Assembly (NCBI RefSeq): GCF_021233055.1
Contig: NZ_CP089538.1
Span: forward strand, 4,604,501-4,668,500
Length of the DNA stretch: 64,000 bases
DNA from: Spirosoma oryzicola
GTDB taxonomy: Bacteria; Bacteroidota; Bacteroidia; Cytophagales; Spirosomataceae
Direction: 5' to 3'
This document shows positions 17,439 through 27,600 of the stretch, piece by piece. The notes beneath the pieces were generated by a model. That model made no database searches. It worked only from the letters and a program-made list of their open reading frames with translations, and was not told where the DNA came from. A program made the position numbers and the translations under genes. Within the stretch, counting starts at the first letter, position 1, and the number at the start of each line of letters is the position of its first letter.

Positions 17439-19694
17439 CTACCAGAACCAGGTTAAACTCAGCCGGGCAAAAAACGGCGTTCCAGGTGTGAAGTGAATTT
17501 CATCGACGGGTGCGGCTTCCCCCTGTAATCGGCTTTCCGTAGCAAACTGCGTTTCTTTCCAGCGCGTGTTGAGAAGATTCTGAATGGACAAGCCGACGTT
17601 GTAATTCCGCTTTGTGTAGTTAGCCTGTAAATCTGTAACAAAATAGGCTTGAGCCACGATAGAATTATCCTCATTAGCGGGCCGACTGCCTATGTACCGG
17701 TACCGGATAGACCCATTTAACCCCGAACTTGTTTGCAACGACAACCCACCCGTTGACGTAAACGTGGGCGCAAGGGGCAGGTAATTCTGGCCTGCTTCGA
17801 CACCGATGGCGCGGGGCCGGGCCGTGTTCAGGTCTACATCAGCGTATACGTTTTTGGTGAGTTGGTAGCGGGCCGACACATCAATTCCCTGCCTCCGGGA
17901 GCGACCGCTAGGCTCAACGACACCTTCGTCACCGACGTACACAAACTCCTGCTCTAACCACAGGTACCAGGCAGCGGCATTGATCAATAGTCTGGGAAAC
18001 GGCTTTACAATCACGCCCAGATCAGAGCCGTAAGCACCCGGTAAAATTTCGCGTCCGTCCTGAGCAACTACAACGCGCGCATCGTTTGAGTGGAAGCCTT
18101 TGCCCGTGTTGAGATAGAGTTGAAAGTGAGGATTTAGTGTGTAATACAGATTCAGTTTCGGCGATACGATAGCCTGTGTAGCCCGTTTGGTCAATGCAGG
18201 TGTGGTCAGTAAGTCTTCGTACTGGCTGCGGAAGTAATCGAGACGAACGCCCGCGTTGAGTGAGAAGTGGTCCGAAAACTGAATCAGCTCATCGGCATAG
18301 GCAGCCGCATTGATTTCATTGACATTGCCAAACTGAACCGGGTTGAGCGTTTCGACTCGATTTTTCGTATGCGACAACTCCGTGTGATGGGTGATATCCT
18401 GCCGGTATTGAGCGCCCAAGGTAGTAGTCCATCGGCTTTTCCCGAGGTAAGTCTGCGCCGAATAACTCCCGTTATAACCGAACAGATTACGGTGTTCTTT
18501 CTGCCGAATCTGGTCACCATTAATGCTGTCGTTCCGGAAAAACGTAAAGTTGGAATACAGCTCGAAATTGTAGTTGCTGTAAAAAAACTGATTTTTGATA
18601 ACGTGGTTTTTCGGTGTCACCGTTACCAATTGCGCATTGACGTTGGTACGGCTGGTTTCTCCACCCTCAGTCGGATCGATAGAACCAAACCAGCCAATCA
18701 GTCCCGATTCAACCGCCCGGTCGGGAATCTGGCCGGAGTGATTCCATTTACTCCAGAACGTCGATCCGGTCAGCGTCAGGTTTGTATTTGGCGTAAGGTG
18801 TCCGTGGTACTTGCCAACCACGTTTAGCCGCTTGAAGTGCTGCGGATTGTCAAAATACGAATCCGAATACGAGTACTCCGAAGCGAGGTAAGCCGACTGA
18901 TTTTTTGCGCGTCCCCGCTGCCCCAGTAAGTCCAGTCCAGCAACGGCGCGATAGGTATTGTATTGTCCGGCTTCCAGTTTCACAAAAGAGCGGTCCAGCG
19001 CGGTTTTGGTTCGAAAATCGACCCAACCGGCTGTAGCCAGGTTACCCTTATCAGTCGTATACGGTCCTTTCTTAAAGTCTGCTCCTTCAACCAGTTCGGG
19101 AATAACAAAGTGTAAGTCAGCATACCCCTGCCCGTGCGCGTGCGACACCATATTGACGGGCATTCCGTCAACCGTCAGCCGAATGTCGGTGCCGTGGTCG
19201 AGATCGAAACCACGCAGGAAGATTTGCTCGGCCTTACCCCCGCCCGCATGCTGGCCAATAAACAAACCGGGAACCAAACGCAAAATTTCCTGGGAGTTGA
19301 CTATCGGGCGCAGTTTAATGTCCAGACTACTAATCAATTGCTGGTCGTGCGCCCGCTGTGAGGACACGACCACTTCACTTAGCTCCACAGAAGCACTCGT
19401 AAGGTACGCTTTCAGCGAGGTCGTCTGATCATCGAGCACCGTTACGGCTATCGTTTGCGTCTTAAAGCCCAAATGCGATAGCTCTATCTTGTAAGGAGCG
19501 GCTACCAGTCCAGTAAACCGAAACTGGCCTAACTCATTGGTCAACGTGGCTTTGCCTAAACCGGTTAATTGCACTGTGACACCACGCAACGGCACGTTCG
19601 TCGTTTGATCATAAACAACGCCCGAAATACCGCCCAGGTGAGCGTACGCCTGCAAACTGATCAAGACAAGAAATAAAGGCAGAAATCTCCGCAT
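17439..19694 (-). CDS. TonB-dependent outer-membrane receptor
   Basis: A 751-residue receptor with a signal peptide (MRRFLPLFLVLISLQAYA). A carboxypeptidase-regulatory-like domain lies at about 22-110 (GGISGVVYDQTTNVPLRGVT), followed by a plug (LRLVPGLFIGQHAGGGKAEQ; IRLTVDGMPVNMVSHAHGQG) and a barrel ending in LSLTWFW. It is much shorter than the SusC proteins here and has no SusD partner, so it resembles classical siderophore, metal or vitamin receptors. The His-containing VNMVSHAHGQGYADLHF plug segment might suggest a metal, but this is speculation. It is a single-gene unit with its own TACCTTTG box upstream. Confidence 0.9.
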   Translation of the reverse strand: MRRFLPLFLVLISLQAYAHLGGISGVVYDQTTNVPLRGVTVQLTGLGKATLTNELGQFRFTGLVAAPYKIELSHLGFKTQTIAVTVLDDQTTSLKAYLTSASVELSEVVVSSQRAHDQQLISSLDIKLRPIVNSQEILRLVPGLFIGQHAGGGKAEQIFLRGFDLDHGTDIRLTVDGMPVNMVSHAHGQGYADLHFVIPELVEGADFKKGPYTTDKGNLATAGWVDFRTKTALDRSFVKLEAGQYNTYRAVAGLDLLGQRGRAKNQSAYLASEYSYSDSYFDNPQHFKRLNVVGKYHGHLTPNTNLTLTGSTFWSKWNHSGQIPDRAVESGLIGWFGSIDPTEGGETSRTNVNAQLVTVTPKNHVIKNQFFYSNYNFELYSNFTFFRNDSINGDQIRQKEHRNLFGYNGSYSAQTYLGKSRWTTTLGAQYRQDITHHTELSHTKNRVETLNPVQFGNVNEINAAAYADELIQFSDHFSLNAGVRLDYFRSQYEDLLTTPALTKRATQAIVSPKLNLYYTLNPHFQLYLNTGKGFHSNDARVVVAQDGREILPGAYGSDLGVIVKPFPRLLINAAAWYLWLEQEFVYVGDEGVVEPSGRSRRQGIDVSARYQLTKNVYADVDLNTARPRAIGVEAGQNYLPLAPTFTSTGGLSLQTSSGLNGSIRYRYIGSRPANEDNSIVAQAYFVTDLQANYTKRNYNVGLSIQNLLNTRWKETQFATESRLQGEAAPVDEIHFTPGTPFFARLSLTWFW

Positions 19695-19718
19695 AAAACA
19701 ACAGTATGTACTTTTTTA

Positions 19719-19726
19719 CAAAGGTA
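19719..19726 (-). promoter_or_regulatory. Candidate -7 box for the TonB-dependent receptor
   Basis: On the minus strand the sequence reads TACCTTTG (TAnnTTTG), 24 bases before the start codon. The -33 region is T-rich without a clean TTG at the usual spacing. Confidence 0.45.
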
Positions 19727-19741
19727 GAGCTTGTTTGCCGC

Positions 19742-19776
19742 AAAAAACTAGGCCAGACGAAACGCCTGGCCTAGTT
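19742..19776 (-). terminator. Intrinsic terminator after the GH5-like gene
   Basis: An 11-bp perfect stem (19746-19756 with 19766-19776) with a 9-base loop. On the minus strand the last arm runs into a T-run (plus-strand A42-A47). It separates the GH5-like gene from the TonB receptor gene. Confidence 0.85.
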
Positions 19777-19802
19777 AGTCTATAATTGAATAGTTTTGCG
19801 GC

Positions 19803-20933
19803 TTATTTACCCGTTGCCTGTTTAATAGCAGCGACTTCAGCCGGATCGACGGGCGTACCATCCTGCTTGAACACTTCGTGGAACCAGATTGCCGGCTCTC
19901 GCCCATTGACGTAGGGCTTCTGCCAGCTATCCCAGGGAAGGAACGTCTGCGTTTTACCAGCAACAAACCCCCAGTTGATCATGCCTATCTTTGCTTTTTT
20001 AGCGATGGGCAGGTGTGTCTGGAATTTACTGTTCACGCCCCGCGCCATGTATTCGGTGCAGATGACCGGACGGCCCATCGATTGCAGCGCTGGAATAACT
20101 TTCTCCAATTCTGTCGGATTCGAGTATTGATGGAACGTGATAATGTCCGAGTTTTCAAATTGCACCTTTTCCATTGGCGTCCATTTTTCCGGATTCTGCC
20201 AGTCGGCTGGACCCCGATACACCCACACGCCCGACGTCAACGGCTGTGAGGCACCAGCAGCCCGCGCCCATTGAAAGACGTGGGGTAACAGGTTGGTCAC
20301 AATGGCTACTTTGTTTGCCGGTTCGATGTTTTTCTCGTTCTTCCCGTAGCTGTTGTCGTTCGTGTTGTCAGGCTCATTCCAGAGATCCCAGGCCAGTATC
20401 CGCTTGTCGTTCTTAAACGCGCTGACAACACCTTTAACGTAGGCTTCCAGACGGGGATATTGCGATACATCGGTCAAAGCCGCAGCTCCCGGACTTTGTA
20501 CCCAGCCGGAATTGTGAATACCGGGTACCGGCTCATGCTGCTTACCCAGTTTTGGGTACGGGTCCCAGCACGAGTCGAACAAGACCAGCATCGGGCGGAT
20601 TTTATGCTTGGCGCAAATGCCTAAAAACTGATCCAGCCGCTTGGTAAAACCCGCCGGGTCCTGCCAGAGCAGATCATGCAAAAAAACCCGCATGGTATTC
20701 ATCCCAATGCTCTCGGCCATTGCCAGCTCTTTGTCAATCGTTGCCGGGTCAAAACTTTCGGCCTGAAACATTTCCAGCTCGTTGATCGCATTAGCCGGTG
20801 CGTAGTTTGACCCGACCAGAAATGGTTCTTTCGCGTACCACGCCTTTGCCTTCTCGGCTGACCAGCGGGCATCCTTTTGTCCAAAAGCACTAAACGCGAC
20901 GACCAGACAGACTATAACTAATAAACGCTTCAT
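19803..20933 (-). CDS. Exported GH5-like (cellulase-superfamily) glycoside hydrolase
   Basis: A 376-residue exported protein when started at MKRLLVIVCLVVAFSAFGQ (20933), which gives a proper signal peptide; an in-frame upstream Met at 20969 adds 12 residues without benefit. The rest is a (beta/alpha)8 clan-A hydrolase: AESIGMNTMRVFLHDLLWQD, then AWDLWNEPD with probable acid/base Glu187, and VICTEYMARG with probable nucleophile Glu294. Related proteins are often labelled cellulase or beta-xylanase-like; the substrate is not predictable. It lies 46 bases downstream of a GalM-type lipoprotein and probably shares its transcript. Confidence 0.85.
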   Translation of the reverse strand: MKRLLVIVCLVVAFSAFGQKDARWSAEKAKAWYAKEPFLVGSNYAPANAINELEMFQAESFDPATIDKELAMAESIGMNTMRVFLHDLLWQDPAGFTKRLDQFLGICAKHKIRPMLVLFDSCWDPYPKLGKQHEPVPGIHNSGWVQSPGAAALTDVSQYPRLEAYVKGVVSAFKNDKRILAWDLWNEPDNTNDNSYGKNEKNIEPANKVAIVTNLLPHVFQWARAAGASQPLTSGVWVYRGPADWQNPEKWTPMEKVQFENSDIITFHQYSNPTELEKVIPALQSMGRPVICTEYMARGVNSKFQTHLPIAKKAKIGMINWGFVAGKTQTFLPWDSWQKPYVNGREPAIWFHEVFKQDGTPVDPAEVAAIKQATGK

Positions 20934-20979
20934 GATTGAGTAAGAAAGAAGTTCTTGAACTGTCGGCATTCATTGTCAA

Positions 20980-22173
20980 TTACTTGACCGTCGAAAACCG
21001 ATACTCCGTCGTCTGACTGTAGGTCTGACCAGGTTTCAGGATTGTAGTTGGATACGATGGATGGTTCGGCGAATCGGGATAGTGCTGCGTTTCCATGGCA
21101 AAAGCGCCCCGGTAGACGGTTGGTTTACCGTACTTACCGATGTCCGTGCCTTTGAAGAAGTTACCACCGTAGAACTGCATGGCAGGCTCGGTCGTCAGCA
21201 CCTGCATCTTGATGCCCGATTTATCACCAATCACTTCGGCAGCGGTCGTCATTTCGCCCGGCTTGGTTTTGTTTAGTACCCAGTTGTGGTCGTACCCACC
21301 GGCGAATGTAAGCTGTTCGTTTTTCTCGTTCACGCGCGCACCAATAGCGGTCGGTTTCCGAAAATCAAAAGGCGTTCCTTCCACAGAAGCGGGTTCACCT
21401 TGTGGGATAAGCCCTTTGTCAACCACGGAATATTTATCGGCATTGATCATCACTACGTGATCGTTGACGGTACCGCTTCCTTCCCCGTTCAGGTTGAAGA
21501 ACCCGTGACTAGTTGGGTTGTACGGTGTTGCTTTGTCCGTTTTGCCCGAGTAAACAATTTTCAGGGCATCATCATCGGTCAGCGAGAACGTCACCTTGGT
21601 TGTTACCGTACCCGGAAAACCACCTTCGCCATCTTTCGAGACGTAAGTCATTTCAACGGTTTTATCATCCACCTGCTTGGCATCCCAAACGTGGTTATGG
21701 AAACCGCTCGGTCCACTGTGCAGCGTATTGCCGTTGTTATTTAATTCGAGTGAATACGGTTTACCGTCCAGCGTGAATTTCCCTTTTGCGATCCGGTTGC
21801 CAAACCGCCCCACGACGGGGCCAAAAAAAGCGCCATCCGGTTTTTGGTACTCCGCCACAGTCGAGAAACCAGGAGCGACATCGGTCATTTTTCCGTTTTT
21901 GTCCGGCACCAGTAAACCGACAATACGAGCGCCGTAATTGGAGATAGCGACCTGAATATCTTTATTTTTGAGAATGAACAGCTGGGCTTTTTTGCCTTCT
22001 ACTTCGCCACCGAACGAAGCGGGATCAGGAAGTTTAGCGTCAATCATAGCGGTCGTATCACCGGTTGCTACGGCGACTGAATCGGTTGCTTTTTGTTCTG
22101 ATTTGTTGGCGGGTTGACAGGCGTTCAGGCCGATCAGCGTGGCCGCAAGGACCGGAAGAATTAGTTTTTGCAT
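20980..22173 (-). CDS. galM: Aldose 1-epimerase (galactose mutarotase) lipoprotein
   Basis: A 397-residue protein with a lipoprotein signal (LPVLAATLIGLNAC, Cys19). The rest is a complete GalM beta-sandwich: NYGARIVGLLVPDKNGKMTD, FGPVVGRFGNRIAKGKFTLD, GNTLHSGPSGFHNHVWD, the catalytic His in NPTSHGFFNLNGEG, and the conserved Glu-containing FAMETQHYPDSPNHPSYPTT block. It interconverts alpha and beta anomers of free aldoses. Export as a lipoprotein suggests it acts on sugars released in the periplasm by the neighbouring GH5-like and GH43 hydrolases. Confidence 0.94.
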   Translation of the reverse strand: MQKLILPVLAATLIGLNACQPANKSEQKATDSVAVATGDTTAMIDAKLPDPASFGGEVEGKKAQLFILKNKDIQVAISNYGARIVGLLVPDKNGKMTDVAPGFSTVAEYQKPDGAFFGPVVGRFGNRIAKGKFTLDGKPYSLELNNNGNTLHSGPSGFHNHVWDAKQVDDKTVEMTYVSKDGEGGFPGTVTTKVTFSLTDDDALKIVYSGKTDKATPYNPTSHGFFNLNGEGSGTVNDHVVMINADKYSVVDKGLIPQGEPASVEGTPFDFRKPTAIGARVNEKNEQLTFAGGYDHNWVLNKTKPGEMTTAAEVIGDKSGIKMQVLTTEPAMQFYGGNFFKGTDIGKYGKPTVYRGAFAMETQHYPDSPNHPSYPTTILKPGQTYSQTTEYRFSTVK

Positions 22174-22257
22174 TGGTTAGGAAATTGGATCTAAATAGGA
22201 CAATGAAACTTGAACACGATGAAATCAGCTGGTTTAGGCAGCCAGTTCCACCGTTTG

Positions 22258-23379
22258 CTACTGTTCTGCGGGCACCGGAATGGGTATGTTACCAACCGGT
22301 TTGCCAAAGTTAGGTGTTCCGTCGGCATTCCACGTAAAAGGCTGAATACGCGGGGCGCGTTTGTTGCCACAACCATCCGTAGCAGACGGGTTCGCGTGGT
22401 AGATCATCCAATCTTCCTTCCCGTTGGCCGACTGAAAAAATCCGCCGTGTCCCGGTGCCCATACGCCATTCTCCGGGGCTTGCGTAAACACAGGCTCCGG
22501 GCTCTTGGTCCAGCTAGCAGGGCTCAATAAATCGCCTTTGCCGTTGTACGTCAATAAGCCCAGGCAGTAATCGAGCCAGCAGGCGTTGGCCGAGTAAACA
22601 ATGAACAGCTTATCGTTGTGACGCAAGAACTCGGGTCCTTCGTTCACGTATATTTTGGGTACTTCCCCGTTTTTCTGCCATTCCTGGGGTACATCCCCGT
22701 GCATTTCCCACGGCAGATCGGGCTGCGAAATCTTGACACGGTCACCGTCGATAGTCCAGGGATTTTTGAGCCGGGCAATGTAAATATCCTGCCGCCCGTT
22801 TGTTGGCCCTTCCCAACCCGACCAACTCGCGTATAATTGTCCGTTGAAGTCAATCACCGACATATCGATTTCCCAGTGGTCATCTTTGTCGCCAATTTTT
22901 CCCTTCATTACCCACTCCCCCTGCATCGGATCGGCGGATTCGTTTTCGATTACCCATATGCGGTGCGACAGATTGTTGAGCGAGTCAGCGGAGAAATAAA
23001 TGTACCAGCGTCCGTTAAAGGCATGAATTTCGGGGGCCCACAAATCCTTTGAATACGCTTGTCCGGTGGGCGGTGTGTACACAACTTTCGATTCAGCCGT
23101 AGCCAGATCGGCCATGTTGCGGGTACGCCAAAGCGTCAGATTGCGTCCCGTCGTGTTCATGTAATAGTACCAACCGTCTTTTTGGAATACCCAGGGATCG
23201 GGGCCGGACGATTTGACGGGATTGGTAAATGTGCGCTGGGCCGTGGCGTAATGACTTAGACCAACCAGCAAAAGCAGACAAAGCAGTTTGTATACATACG
23301 TTCCGGATCGAACGAGGACGACCGGAAAAGGCAGACGACTGGCTATGGGCCAGCCGAGGCAGTGTTGACGTACTTGCAT
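22258..23379 (-). CDS. Exported GH43 glycoside hydrolase (arabinanase/xylosidase type)
   Basis: A 373-residue protein when started at Met 23379 (MQVRQHCLGWPIASRL...); the longer frame to 23469 adds 30 residues before the signal sequence and is less likely. A hydrophobic signal (KLLCLLLLVGLSHYATAQ) precedes a five-bladed GH43 propeller. It has SSGPDPWVFQKDGWYYYM with the probable base Asp, WEIDMSVIDFNGQLY with the pKa-modulating Asp, and NEGPEFLRHNDKLFIVY with the probable acid Glu. GH43 enzymes cut arabinans, arabinoxylans or xylo-oligomers by inversion. With GalM and the GH5-like gene it forms a small hemicellulose-type cluster that has no SusC/D of its own. Confidence 0.92.
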   Translation of the reverse strand: MQVRQHCLGWPIASRLPFPVVLVRSGTYVYKLLCLLLLVGLSHYATAQRTFTNPVKSSGPDPWVFQKDGWYYYMNTTGRNLTLWRTRNMADLATAESKVVYTPPTGQAYSKDLWAPEIHAFNGRWYIYFSADSLNNLSHRIWVIENESADPMQGEWVMKGKIGDKDDHWEIDMSVIDFNGQLYASWSGWEGPTNGRQDIYIARLKNPWTIDGDRVKISQPDLPWEMHGDVPQEWQKNGEVPKIYVNEGPEFLRHNDKLFIVYSANACWLDYCLGLLTYNGKGDLLSPASWTKSPEPVFTQAPENGVWAPGHGGFFQSANGKEDWMIYHANPSATDGCGNKRAPRIQPFTWNADGTPNFGKPVGNIPIPVPAEQ

Positions 23380-23487
23380 AGAACAGGCAATCGGGTTTGT
23401 TAGGTAAAGACCGAAAGTGCCGATTTTACCCCGTTGCCTACCCCAGATAATTTGCGTATTGTTCTCCAACGATCAGACGGACGCTAT

Positions 23488-24003
23488 CTAAACCGCATCG
23501 TTGCGCTTTTTAGCTACCTCCTGAGCAGCCTCATTCGGCTTCGTCTCGCATGAATCGTCGGTACATTGTCCGTAAAAGACCAGTGAGTGAGACTCTACTT
23601 CAAACTGCAACGCGTTACCAACATTCGTTTGAATCAAGTGCAGACGTGGGTCGCAGAATTCTTTTACCCGATGACAAACCGTACAGACCAAATGCGCGTG
23701 CTGTTGCCGTCCCAGCGATTTTTCATAGCGGCTTTTGCTGTTATCATCTTCGCCGAAGCGGTGTTTGCGAACCAATCCGCAATCCAACAGCACATCAAGC
23801 GTGTTGTAGACCGTTGCACGGCTGACTCGATACGATTTCTGCTGCATCGCCTGAAACAATTCCTCCGCGTCGAAATGATCGTTTCGGGAATATACTTCTT
23901 CCAGTATGGCGAACCGCTCCCCCGACCGGCGCAAGCCTTTCGCGAGTAGCGACTTTTCCAGTTTTGCGCGTGCTGTGGCGAGTAATGATTGTGGTTCCTG
24001 CAT
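23488..24003 (-). CDS. Fur-family metal or peroxide responsive repressor
   Basis: A 171-residue protein with the Fur winged helix (GLRRSGERFAILEEVYSRND; YRVSRATVYNTLDVLLDCGL) and the C-terminal metal and dimer domain (AHLVCTVCHRVKEF and, later, CTDDSC), giving the two Cys pairs of the structural zinc site. The sequence does not clearly separate Fur, PerR and Zur subtypes. It ends in a charged tail (AAQEVAKKRNDAV). The GH43 gene lies 108 bases further on in the same direction, and a small Cys-containing protein gene is 131 bases upstream. Confidence 0.92.
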   Translation of the reverse strand: MQEPQSLLATARAKLEKSLLAKGLRRSGERFAILEEVYSRNDHFDAEELFQAMQQKSYRVSRATVYNTLDVLLDCGLVRKHRFGEDDNSKSRYEKSLGRQQHAHLVCTVCHRVKEFCDPRLHLIQTNVGNALQFEVESHSLVFYGQCTDDSCETKPNEAAQEVAKKRNDAV

Positions 24004-24134
24004 GAACGTACGATTTATTCAGAAAGGAACTAGTCAAACGCCAGCTCCTTTGCTCATAACCTATGACTTGTCTCTAACTTGTAAATCACTAACTAACACG
24101 ATCGTATCCGCTGATTCTCCCTGTTGAGAGGAAA

Positions 24135-24485
24135 TCAGTTTTCCTGGCGATTATTTTCGGCTGATGTCTGTAAAATCGTATCCACTTCCTTCAACAGTTC
24201 CGCATCACTCATCATCTGGCATAGCTCCTCAATCTCCTCATCATTAAGCATCAGGTGATATTTGGGCATGGGCGTTTTCAGCAACCACTCTTTTCCATGC
24301 ATCGTGTAGAAGGGACGCATACCAACCCGGTCGGCTATCGCCTGACGAAAGAGCGAAAACTCCTGATCCGACAGTATGAATAGCATATTCTTATAAGCCA
24401 CGTTGTAGGACTGACAACCGGCGCAATACCCGATATAACCGTTTTCCTGTTGAGTCAGGCACTTCAACTGATGCTGATGCTCCAT
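24135..24485 (-). CDS. Small conserved Cys-containing protein, function unknown
   Basis: A 116-residue protein without signal or membrane segment. It has an N-terminal Cys10 and a later YCAGC pair in GYIGYCAGCQSYNVAYKNML, which could bind a metal, then a helical part (LSDQEFSLFRQAIADRV) and an acidic end (LNDEEIEELCQMM). It resembles small uncharacterised Bacteroidota proteins (possibly the DUF6686 group; from memory, not checked). It is encoded just upstream of the Fur-family gene and has its own well-formed promoter. Confidence 0.75.
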   Translation of the reverse strand: MEHQHQLKCLTQQENGYIGYCAGCQSYNVAYKNMLFILSDQEFSLFRQAIADRVGMRPFYTMHGKEWLLKTPMPKYHLMLNDEEIEELCQMMSDAELLKEVDTILQTSAENNRQEN

Positions 24486-24520
24486 ATACGTTGTAACTGG
24501 TTGCTGATGGAAAACTCAGG

Positions 24521-24546
24521 TTAGTCTATCTTCTTATTTAGACTAA
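24521..24546. promoter_or_regulatory. Inverted repeat at the predicted start site of the 24485 gene
   Basis: TTAGTCTA and TAGACTAA (24521-24528 and 24539-24546) are exact reverse complements separated by 10 bases. The repeat sits just downstream of the minus-strand -7 box, where a repressor could block initiation, or where the transcript would begin with a weak hairpin. Confidence 0.4.
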
Positions 24547-24553
24547 TTTTAAA

Positions 24554-24584
24554 CAAACATAAAGCGGCAAGACCGTAATCGCAA
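24554..24584 (-). promoter_or_regulatory. Bacteroidota-type promoter for the small Cys protein
   Basis: On the minus strand, TTG (plus 24582-24584), a 20-base spacer, and TATGTTTG (plus 24554-24561). Both boxes fit the -33/-7 consensus. The gene starts about 60 bases downstream. Confidence 0.6.
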
Positions 24585-24667
24585 GCGCTTGACTAAAAAA
24601 AGAGAGTCAATCGCCGATAAAACTAAAGAAAGGAATGTACTAGCACCCGAAAAAGGAACCGGCGTTT

Positions 24668-27600
24668 TTAAAACGCGGTTCTGCCGCTGCCCGCTGAAGT
24701 CGTGATCGGGCTTGGTGCAATTGGCTCACTGGCTGGTTTTTCTACCGGTGCTAAGCCGGGGGCATTGCGCTTGCTGCCAAACAGGCGATTGAACGAACGG
24801 GTGTACAGAAAGCTTAGCCCACCACCCGTTGTAATAGTACTGTTGAGACTGTATTGCCCCAATATGCTTTGCTGGTTGCGGTTATACACTTTAGCCCGGA
24901 ACCGACCATCGGGGGTAATAAAATACTCCAACGTCCACTCCCCGAGCAAGCTAGCCGCGTTGTATTGACTCTGACCGTACGTGAATCCGCCATCCCGGCT
25001 GATGCGTAAGCGGTCATTCAGAAGCCGGTACGAAAAGCGAAGCTGCAAATTGTTGAGCAGGTTTTCGTTTTGGGTATTACCGCTGGTGAATCCGCCGATA
25101 GACACGCCGATGTCCAGGTTCTCGTCCAAGTTTGACGCCAGCCGACTGATCTGGTTTGAGATCAATTCACTTACGCTGTTGGCGACTCCAGAGTTGACTT
25201 GCCCTTGATCGAAGAGGTTGGTTCCTTCGGGTAGTAGCTGATTGAACAGCAGAACGCTACTGACCTGACGCGTCAGCTCCTGATCGTTGCTTTGAATTCT
25301 GGATTTGAATGCCGTTACGGCCTGTCTGAAGTCCGAAGAAGCCGGATATTCTTTCACGTCCAGATCGTAGCTGATCGCCGGAGATCCCAAGTCGCCGTTT
25401 AGTTTAATGATCAGATCGACCGGATACCGGCGCGTCTGATCGCCACCCGTGCTCGATACTGGCAATAGGGGCGACAAGGATGTATATTGGGTGTAAGCGG
25501 CTGCTACATCCAGTAGGGCACCATACGGATCGCCCGTCCAGGTAATCCGGCTGTTTGGCCGAATCTGGAAGCGTTTGTTGATGATATTCTGAAACGTAAA
25601 CGTGTATTCACCCCGCTGGATTTCGTAATTACCCGTCATGGAGAAATCACCCTTCGTATCCACTTTCATCGCTAAGCGTCCTTGTCCATACGCCTTGATG
25701 ATATCGCCCGTTTGCCGGTCCAGCTGAATTTCACAATACGCATCGGGTGTGATGTTGAAGTTGAAATCCATCTGGATGCGCGACATGTCCAGTTCGGACG
25801 TAGTCGTTCCCGAGCCGTTTGTGGCATTGGTCACGGTTTTGCTACTCGGCGAACTGCTCCGGTTCACAAAGCGAATCTGGTCGTCGGACGTTAGTGAGGT
25901 TGCTCCATCCAGCGGAATGTAAATGCGCGTTCCCTTGTTGCTGGCAACGTTGGCACGAATAGTCAGGTTGTTGATTGGTCCGTACAATTCAGCCTTACCC
26001 GTTACCAACGCCTGACCGTAGAACAGGTCATTGTCCTTTGCCGATGTATTCAGGATTCTGAAGTTTTTCAGGTCGGCGTCGAAACCCAACGTAAAGTACC
26101 GGAAACCATCGTGGTAAACACCCCCGCGCACCTGAGCCGTGTTACCGTCTGGATCACGCAGGGTCAGCTTCCGGGTAATGATTTCATTTTCGCCAAAGTA
26201 AATTTTATCGTCGAACGTGAAATCGGCTTTCAGGTAATCAAAGCGCCCGCGTCCACCACTTACGCTCACATCGCCGTTTAGAACCGGAGCCGTTGGCGTC
26301 CCGGTGATAGCAACAACCCCGCTGGCCGTACCACCCAGATTGGAAAACAAATCTGTGGTAAAAGCCTCCAGAATGTGCAGATCAGCGTCGTTAAGGCTTG
26401 CTTTCAACGCTAATGGGTCAGTTTTTTGCTGAGGAGTATAGCTTCCTCGTAACGTGAGCACATCGGCTCCACTCCGATTCAGGTTCACATTAACATTGAG
26501 CTTTTGGGTCAGTTGATCCCACTTGGCCCGCCCCCGCAGATCGCCCACCAGTGCCTGCTGATACGACAAAGTATCGACTGAAAATTCGCTTTCGAAAATT
26601 GGTGTTGCGTAGATATCACGCACGGTCACGGTTCCGTTGAGAATCCCGCCAAGCGTTGTATTCAACAAGGGATTCAGTGACCGAAGCCGGAAATTCTGCG
26701 CCTGCACATTGAGCCGTTGTACCGAATCGGATGAAAGCTTTCCCGATGCCTGAATCAGTTGGTTCTGATTCAAGACCGACAGATTTCGTATCGTATACTC
26801 GTCGCCAACTTTCCGAATCAAACTTTGGGGGTTAAGTGTCCAGTCGCCATCCAGCACCCGTACTTTCGACTGGTTGAACGTAAGATCGACCGCATCCCCC
26901 TTGAAGTACATCTGACCGTTCAGATTAGCCCGGTTCGAACTACCCGCCTGATCAATGCTACTGGTAAAACTGATGTGATCGACATCCCAGGAGGCTTCCG
27001 CCTGAAGATTACGCGTAGGCAATACGGTACTGAACGTTTGTCGATCCGAGGAAACAATCGCCGATGCCAACACTTCTTCGCTATACGTGAATTTGGAAGT
27101 CGTTACATCCAATTCCGTTGGTCCAAACCCGATTTTACCGAACTGTAATGAATCCGTTTTGACGTTTGCCGTTAGAAACGACGTGTTGTCAGCCATAAAA
27201 CGCCCCTCAAGACGGGTCGCCGGAGCGACGTGTACCGCCGGGCTCAAAAACGCCATTAATGGTGCTATATCTTTGGCTATAAACTGAAAGTCAAGCCCAT
27301 ACCGTGGGATAACTTTACTCCGATTAGTATGCGCATGCCGTTGTTTTTGCTCATAGTAAGCCTTCATCCCGACGGCATCTCCGGCGAAATGCATCTGGTA
27401 TTCGCGCGCGAGTCGTTTCAGGTCATCAATCGTGCGCTGAGGCTGAAAATTCCCTTGTAGCCGGGTTGTCAGAAAATCAGAATCAAGGTCAAAGTAGCGC
27501 TGCGTGCCGACTGAATCCTTCCGTTCGATGGACGACATAAGCGCGAGCGTTCCGACGCTGAGCCGACGCTTACCCAGCGTCAATTCACCGTTTTGAAAAT

